Assembly: GCA_937124585.1 (NCBI GenBank) | Contig: CAKZKT010000144.1 | Span: forward strand, 1 to 64,000 | Direction: 5' to 3' | Length of the DNA: 64,000 bases | DNA from: an uncultured Anaerolineae bacterium | GTDB taxonomy: Bacteria; Chloroflexota; Anaerolineae; CG2-30-64-16 | Shown: positions 60,092-64,000 of the stretch, piece by piece | Layout: each line of letters begins with the position of its first letter | How positions within the stretch are numbered: the stretch's first letter is position 1 | Translations under genes and position numbers: made by a program | Notes under the pieces: generated by a model | Seen by the model: only the letters and a program-made list of their open reading frames with translations | The model's database searches: none | What the model was told of the DNA's origin: nothing

Positions 60092-60115
60092 AGGGCGACC
60101 GTATGGGGTCGCCCT
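60092..60115 (-). terminator. Rho-independent terminator
   Basis: AGGGCGACC and GGTCGCCCT form a perfect 9-bp stem with a 6-nt loop, followed on the minus strand by GTTTTTTGG. It ends the small gene at 60142 and lies between convergent genes, so it may also serve the lyase gene in the opposite direction. Confidence 0.85.
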
Positions 60116-60141
60116 ATCATTTCGTGGGTCAGACGCTCTGC

Positions 60142-60441
60142 CTACAGCTGGAAGCGACCGGTAGCCTCGACAACCTTCTGATGAAAGTTGGTGACGTAGG
60201 TTTGCAGCCGTTCGCACAGCTGACGCCATTCCTCGCCGGCCAGGATCGCGCGCATGGTCTCCAGGTCCTCCGTCACGGCGCCGGTCAGGATCTGGGGCCC
60301 CTTGCCGTAAACGGTGTACCACGCCTCGGTCGGTTGGAGGCCCAGCCGCATCAGCCCAGGCGCGAAATCCTGGACGACGAACTCGAAATAGGGCTGTTCG
60401 CGTCCCGCCTTGATATCCCAGCTCATCAGGAGCTTGTACAT
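60142..60441 (-). CDS. Small alpha+beta protein (NIPSNAP/dimeric barrel-like), unknown
   Basis: A 99-residue protein (MYKLLMSWDIKAGREQPYFEF, PTEAWYTVYGKGPQILTGAV) with the beta-alpha-beta pattern of dimeric alpha/beta-barrel proteins such as NIPSNAP or EthD-like families. No catalytic residue can be named. The ATG at 60441 has GAAGG 9 nt upstream; the ATG at 60450 abuts that SD. It is a single gene between two hairpins. Confidence 0.6.
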   Translation of the reverse strand: MYKLLMSWDIKAGREQPYFEFVVQDFAPGLMRLGLQPTEAWYTVYGKGPQILTGAVTEDLETMRAILAGEEWRQLCERLQTYVTNFHQKVVEATGRFQL

Positions 60442-60535
60442 GGCCACCATCCTTCACAAACCTGATTACTTTGCAGGATAACAGAAGCGCGAAGTTTAAG
60501 CAAGTAGGCAGCCGTCCCAAACGGCATTTTCATCC

Positions 60536-60569
60536 ACGTGCCAGGCACCCTCCCAGGTGCCTGGCACGT
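60536..60569. repeat. Hairpin element, GGCAC...GTGCC family, copy C
   Basis: ACGTGCCAGGCACC and GGTGCCTGGCACGT form a perfect 14-bp stem with a 6-nt loop. A plus-strand U-tract (GTTTTT) lies 6 bp beyond it, but no plus-strand gene ends here. It stands 10 bp after the stop of the first tandem M42 gene. It is the third member of the dispersed family. Confidence 0.75.
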
Positions 60570-60579
60570 ACGGCGTTTT

Positions 60580-61584
60580 TCAGGGCAACACAATGGGCCC
60601 CTTCAAGAATACCTCCAGCAACGCGACGGCAGCCTCCACGTCCCGACGATCCACGACCTGCGACGGCGTGTGGACGTGGCGGCTGGGGATCGAGAGGCAA
60701 GTGGCCGGCACGCCCGCCCGCGAGATCTGAATGCTGCGCGCGTCGGTGGTGCCGGCGTGCAGCACCTCCAGCTGATAGGGAATGCCGGCCGCTTCGGCCG
60801 CGGCGATCAACAGCCGGTTGAGGCCGGGATGGCCGATCATGCCGCTGTCCCGCACCTTAATCGCCACCCCTTTGCCCATGACCACCTCCATGGCCGGCGT
60901 TGCATACGGCAGGTCGCCGGTCAGAGTCACATCGAGCGCGATGCCGATCTCCGGCTCGATAGCGTAGGCCGAGGTCGTGGCACCCCGCAGGCCGGTCTCC
61001 TCCTGCGTGGTGAACACGGCGTAGATGTCGTGGGGCAAATTCACCCCCTTCAGCTGGCGTAGAAGCTGCACCAGGGCGATACAGCCGATGCGGTCATCGT
61101 GATTGGAGGCGAACCAGGCGTTGCCCTGCGCCATAAACGGATAGATGAAAGTGGCTACGTCGCCGACTTTTTGTTTGACCTCGGTGCGGTCGGTGGCACC
61201 GACGTCAATGTACATATCCTTGAGCTCCGGCGCCTCGTTGCGCCTGGCGCGGCCGTCCAGTCCCACGGTTCCCACCGTGCCATCGGTGAAACGCACCTGC
61301 TTGCCCCAGCACGTCAACGGATAGATGCCGCCGATCGGCGCGAAGCGCATATAGCCCTTCTCGTCAATATGCGTCACCATCAGCCCGATCTGATCCATGT
61401 GCGCGGCGAGCATCACCCGTTTGCCTTCGCCCGCACCGCGGCGAAAGGCGACCAGATTGCCCAGCACATCCACTCGAACATCGTCCACCGTGCCGGCGAT
61501 CTCCTCCCGAATCGCCGTGCGGATCTCCTCCTCAAAGCCCGAGACGCCAAACGCCTCGGTGAGCCGCCTGGCCAGTTCTAGCAT
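60580..61584 (-). CDS. M42 family metallo-aminopeptidase (2 of 4)
   Basis: A 334-residue M42 peptidase. Metal and catalytic residues are in MLAAHMDQIGLMV, SNHDDRIGC, TTQEETGLRGATTSA, an acid in LDVTLTGD and the C-terminal RHVHTPSQ. AGGAGA lies 7 nt before the ATG. It is the most distal of three tandem minus-strand M42 genes, separated from the next by 102 bp. It lacks most of the loop that differs among the paralogues, so it probably has its own substrate range. Confidence 0.9.
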   Translation of the reverse strand: MLELARRLTEAFGVSGFEEEIRTAIREEIAGTVDDVRVDVLGNLVAFRRGAGEGKRVMLAAHMDQIGLMVTHIDEKGYMRFAPIGGIYPLTCWGKQVRFTDGTVGTVGLDGRARRNEAPELKDMYIDVGATDRTEVKQKVGDVATFIYPFMAQGNAWFASNHDDRIGCIALVQLLRQLKGVNLPHDIYAVFTTQEETGLRGATTSAYAIEPEIGIALDVTLTGDLPYATPAMEVVMGKGVAIKVRDSGMIGHPGLNRLLIAAAEAAGIPYQLEVLHAGTTDARSIQISRAGVPATCLSIPSRHVHTPSQVVDRRDVEAAVALLEVFLKGPIVLP

Positions 61585-61686
61585 GGAATGGTCTCCTGTG
61601 TCACAATACGTTATGTAAAACGTCAGCCGTCAAACGTGAAGCAGCAGACATCCAACGCGGGCTGAGACACACTGCCGGTTGACGCC

Positions 61687-62757
61687 TCACGCTTCACGTT
61701 CCAAATATCTTCGTTCCACCCGCTTCAGCGCTGCGGCCACCAGCCTGACCGTATTGGTCAGGTCGTTCAGGTTCAAGATGCTGGCCGGGCTATGGATGTA
61801 GCGGCATGGCACGGCCACCGTCACCGCGGGCACGCCCTCGCGCGTCAGATGGATGGCGCCCGAATCGGTGCCGCCGAGAGCCGGCTGCTTGTACTGAATG
61901 GGAATCCCTTCGGCTGCAGCCGCATCCTGCAGCAGGCGCACCAGGCCCGGATGCGACACCAGGCTGCGATCCATCAGCGTGATGGCCGGGCCGGCGCCCA
62001 GCCGCGTGACCGGCGACACATCCTCGTCTGGCTCCTTCGGCGTGTCGTCGCAGATGGTGCCCTCCAGCGCAATGGCAGCATCAGGCGCCACCCGATAGCC
62101 GGCCACCCGCGCGCCGCGCAGCCCCACCTCCTCCTGCACAGTGAAGACCGCCACCAGGTCCACCGGATAGCGTTCCTGCAGCAGTCCGATCAATGCGGTA
62201 CAGCCGACCCGATCATCGAACGCCTTGCCCCGCACGGTCGGCCACGCCGGATCGTCGCTGAGCACGGCGAAACGGGTCGCAAAGGTGCCGTAATCGCCGA
62301 CCTTAACCTTCGCCTCGACGCCTCTATCGTTCTCCGAACCGATGTCAATCGCCAGGTCCTCGATGTCGGGGATACGATCGTGCTCATTCCCCCGGGTCAG
62401 ATGCGGCGGCTTGATCCCGATGACGCCGGGGGTCCTGTCGTCGCCAACCACCACGCGTTTGGCCAGCAACATGCGGCTGTCCACGCCGCCCACGCGGGCA
62501 AAACGCAACAGGCCGCTTTTCTCGACCTGCAACACCATGAAGCCCACCTCGTCCATGTGCGCGGACACCATCACCTTCAGCCGCGGCTCAGGGCCCAGGC
62601 CGGCCTTGTATGCGATCAGATTGCCCATCGCATCCACCTCCAGCCGGTCGGCCAAGCCCTCGATCTCGGCCCGGATGAGCGCCCGCACGGCCTTCTCGTG
62701 GCCAGAGGGGCCGAATTCGTTCGACAGCTTCTCCAAAATCGCGCGCAGATCGGCCAT
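61687..62757 (-). CDS. M42 family metallo-aminopeptidase (3 of 4)
   Basis: A 356-residue M42 peptidase with VSAHMDEVGFMV, KAFDDRVGC, TVQEEVGLRGARV, an acidic ALEGTICDD in place of the usual Asp ligand block, and YIHSPAS. The ATG at 62757 has GGAGG 7 nt upstream; the ATG two codons earlier abuts that SD. The start lies 3 bp from the end of the next M42 gene, so the two are translationally coupled and the products could form mixed oligomers. Confidence 0.9.
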   Translation of the reverse strand: MADLRAILEKLSNEFGPSGHEKAVRALIRAEIEGLADRLEVDAMGNLIAYKAGLGPEPRLKVMVSAHMDEVGFMVLQVEKSGLLRFARVGGVDSRMLLAKRVVVGDDRTPGVIGIKPPHLTRGNEHDRIPDIEDLAIDIGSENDRGVEAKVKVGDYGTFATRFAVLSDDPAWPTVRGKAFDDRVGCTALIGLLQERYPVDLVAVFTVQEEVGLRGARVAGYRVAPDAAIALEGTICDDTPKEPDEDVSPVTRLGAGPAITLMDRSLVSHPGLVRLLQDAAAAEGIPIQYKQPALGGTDSGAIHLTREGVPAVTVAVPCRYIHSPASILNLNDLTNTVRLVAAALKRVERRYLEREA

Positions 62758-62759
62758 GA

Positions 62760-63836
62760 TCATACCTCCTCCGGCAACTGCGCCAGCACGGTCGCATCCA
62801 ATCGGCCGATGAACGCGGCCAGCAGCCGCGCCGCACGGTCAATGTCGGCCAACACAGCCAGCTCGACCGGCGAATGCATGTAGCGGATCGGAATGCTGAC
62901 CAGGCCAGTGGGGATCCCCTCGCGTGTGACCTGGATCGCCCAGCCATCGGTGCCAGAGTTGCCGGGGATCGGCTCATTCACGTAGGGGATCTCCAGCGCA
63001 TCGCCGGCCGCGCGCAGGCGGCTGACGACGCCCGGATGCATGTTCGGCCCCCAGCCGATGGCCGGGCCCTTGTCCATCGCCACCGTCTCGGTCTCCTTCA
63101 GGCCGGGCGTGGCGCCGAAAGTCACGTCAATGGCGACGGCGATATCGGGCATCACACCGAACGCGCTGGTGATTGCACCGAAAAGGCCGACCTCCTCCTG
63201 GGTCGTCGCCACCGCGAATACGTCCCAATCGTGTTTCATGCCGGCCAGATAGCTCAGCGCGGCGAGCATGGCGGCAACGCCGGCGCGATTGTCCAGCGCC
63301 TTGGCCGCCACCCGGCCGCCGAGCAGCTCTGTGTAGGGGCCACGCACCACGGCCCGATCGCCCACGCGCACCATTGCCGCCGCCCACAGGCCGAGGTCAA
63401 TGCGCAGGTCTTTCAGCGGCGTCATCTTCTTGCGCTCGTCCTCCGTGAGCATATGTGGCGGCCGGCCGCCGATGTAACCGCTCAGCCCCTGTGGGTACTG
63501 CTCTGCTCCGGGGCCGGTCGGATAAACGGTCACTTCCTGGCCGGGCAGCGTGCGCGGATCCACGCCGCCGACGGCTTCCATGTGCAGAAAACCGCCCTCC
63601 ACTTTCGTGACGATCAGGCCGATCTCATCCAGGTGTGCCGCCAGCATGACCCGGCCTGCCGGCCTATCGGCACCGGCCACGCGCAGGATGACGTTGCCCA
63701 GGGCATCCATGCGCGCCTCGGCCGCCAGATCGCGCGCCACGTCCATGACGACAGCCGCCACGGCCGCTTCGGCGCCCGATGGGCCGTCCACCTCCGTCAA
63801 TCGTTTGAGCAATTTGCCGAGCTCGGTTTTGTCCAT
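62760..63836 (-). CDS. M42 family metallo-aminopeptidase (4 of 4)
   Basis: A 358-residue M42 peptidase with LAAHLDEIGLIV, KALDNRAGV (Asp-Asn in place of Asp-Asp/Lys), TTQEEVGLFGAITSA, AIDVTFGAT and YMHSPVE. It heads the tandem M42 block and has a consensus promoter 43 bp upstream and a GAAGGGAG SD. The longer track start at 63872 is rejected because it would lie at or upstream of the predicted transcription start. Confidence 0.9.
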   Translation of the reverse strand: MDKTELGKLLKRLTEVDGPSGAEAAVAAVVMDVARDLAAEARMDALGNVILRVAGADRPAGRVMLAAHLDEIGLIVTKVEGGFLHMEAVGGVDPRTLPGQEVTVYPTGPGAEQYPQGLSGYIGGRPPHMLTEDERKKMTPLKDLRIDLGLWAAAMVRVGDRAVVRGPYTELLGGRVAAKALDNRAGVAAMLAALSYLAGMKHDWDVFAVATTQEEVGLFGAITSAFGVMPDIAVAIDVTFGATPGLKETETVAMDKGPAIGWGPNMHPGVVSRLRAAGDALEIPYVNEPIPGNSGTDGWAIQVTREGIPTGLVSIPIRYMHSPVELAVLADIDRAARLLAAFIGRLDATVLAQLPEEV

Positions 63837-63878
63837 GCCGCTCCCTTCGCCAACAGGTTTGACAGCAAACATCCAAAG

Positions 63879-63907
63879 ATTGTACGGTAGAGGGGCATCT
63901 CTGTCAA
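63879..63907 (-). promoter_or_regulatory. Promoter of the M42 tandem operon
   Basis: On the minus strand, TTGACA, 17 bp, TACAAT. The leader is about 36 nt and ends with the SD of the gene at 62760. The hexamers are identical to those of the aminotransferase promoter at 40240. Confidence 0.82.
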
Positions 63908-63945
63908 AATCAGCGGGAGGGTTGGCCGCCAGGAAGCCCGCCCAC

Positions 63946-63973
63946 TTGACAGGAGACAGCCCCCTGCTACAAT
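63946..63973 (+). promoter_or_regulatory. Promoter of a gene leaving the window
   Basis: TTGACA, 16 bp, TACAAT. An ATG at 63981 begins 7 nt after the -10, so a leaderless message is possible; another ATG pair lies at 63991-63996. The gene itself extends beyond the window and only about 20 bp are visible, so no product can be named. Confidence 0.55.
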
Positions 63974-64000
63974 GAACACAATGTCAGCGATGATGCGAAG

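Noticed and set aside
1-64000. tRNA, rRNA, insertion sequences, integrases, toxin-antitoxin pairs, prophage genes
   Set aside because: I looked for them in the gaps and the ORF list and saw none; short tRNA genes could be missed by eye, so a tRNAscan run would be decisive.

Overview
The window is GC-rich (roughly 65 % by eye) bacterial chromosome. It has tightly packed operons, Thr/Pro-rich lipoprotein linkers, strong Shine-Dalgarno (SD) starts mixed with apparently leaderless starts, four M42 aminopeptidases, a myxoxanthophyll-like carotenoid cluster, a tungsten/molybdopterin aldehyde oxidoreductase locus and hopanoid-type glycolipid genes. Together these suggest Chloroflexota (Anaerolineae/Caldilineae-like), probably a metagenome-assembled genome. 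This is inference from gene content; no rRNA, tRNA, CRISPR array, IS element or phage was found.

Layout. 1-0.7 kb: two gene 3' ends abut head-to-head at about 330-340, which looks like an inversion breakpoint or assembly chimera. 0.8-7.9 kb (+): alpha/beta hydrolase, CruF-like carotenoid hydratase, PlsY acyltransferase, CruG/CrtQ-like glycosyltransferase and two CrtI-family desaturases, plausibly making a glycosylated and perhaps acylated carotenoid. A 14-unit octamer array sits directly before plsY. 8-10 kb (-): M42 peptidase and SH3 lipoprotein. 10.2-14 kb (-): aldehyde:ferredoxin oxidoreductase, a ModE-type operator, a ModE-like regulator and a radical-SAM maturase, a coherent W/Mo enzyme locus. 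14-18.5 kb (-): CFA synthase, YkoP-like protein, HpnI-like glycosyltransferase, HpnK-like deacetylase and a small DMT transporter, suggesting membrane-lipid tailoring. 18.5-21.3 kb (-): glutaredoxin/DsbD fusion, lipoprotein, FmdE. 21.4-24 kb (+): a large membrane phosphatase fusion.

24-31 kb: carbohydrate catabolism (SDR, FGGY kinase, 2-hydroxyacid dehydrogenase, VOC protein, TIM-barrel isomerase, two Gfo/Idh/MocA oxidoreductases). 31-33.3 kb (-): family VIII esterase/beta-lactamase and sulfotransferase behind a perfect consensus promoter with an operator-like palindrome. 33.3-42 kb: trmFO, a duplicated DUF4405 membrane protein with a secreted partner, a Trx-VKOR fusion, a cellulose-synthase-like glycosyltransferase, an alanine-glyoxylate-type aminotransferase and a UbiA prenyltransferase. 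41.5-46.8 kb (-): a PAC2/DUF4129/MoxR/DUF58 operon. 47-52.2 kb: YibE/F, then an alkyl-DHAP-synthase-like flavoprotein beside a glycerol-3-phosphate dehydrogenase. 52-58 kb: MOP-type transporter, PDZ protein, and a second DUF58 plus transglutaminase pair. 58-60 kb: tryptophanase-like lyase with a long leader. 60-64 kb (-): three tandem M42 aminopeptidases.

The most interesting elements are the ModE operator/AOR/radical-SAM unit, the octamer array that appears to have separated the plsY ribosome binding site from its start codon, the promoter/operator of the sulfotransferase operon, and a dispersed hairpin family with core GGCAC...GTGCC. Most starts were chosen by SD position and family alignment from memory. 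All functional names are by recognition of motifs, with no database search.
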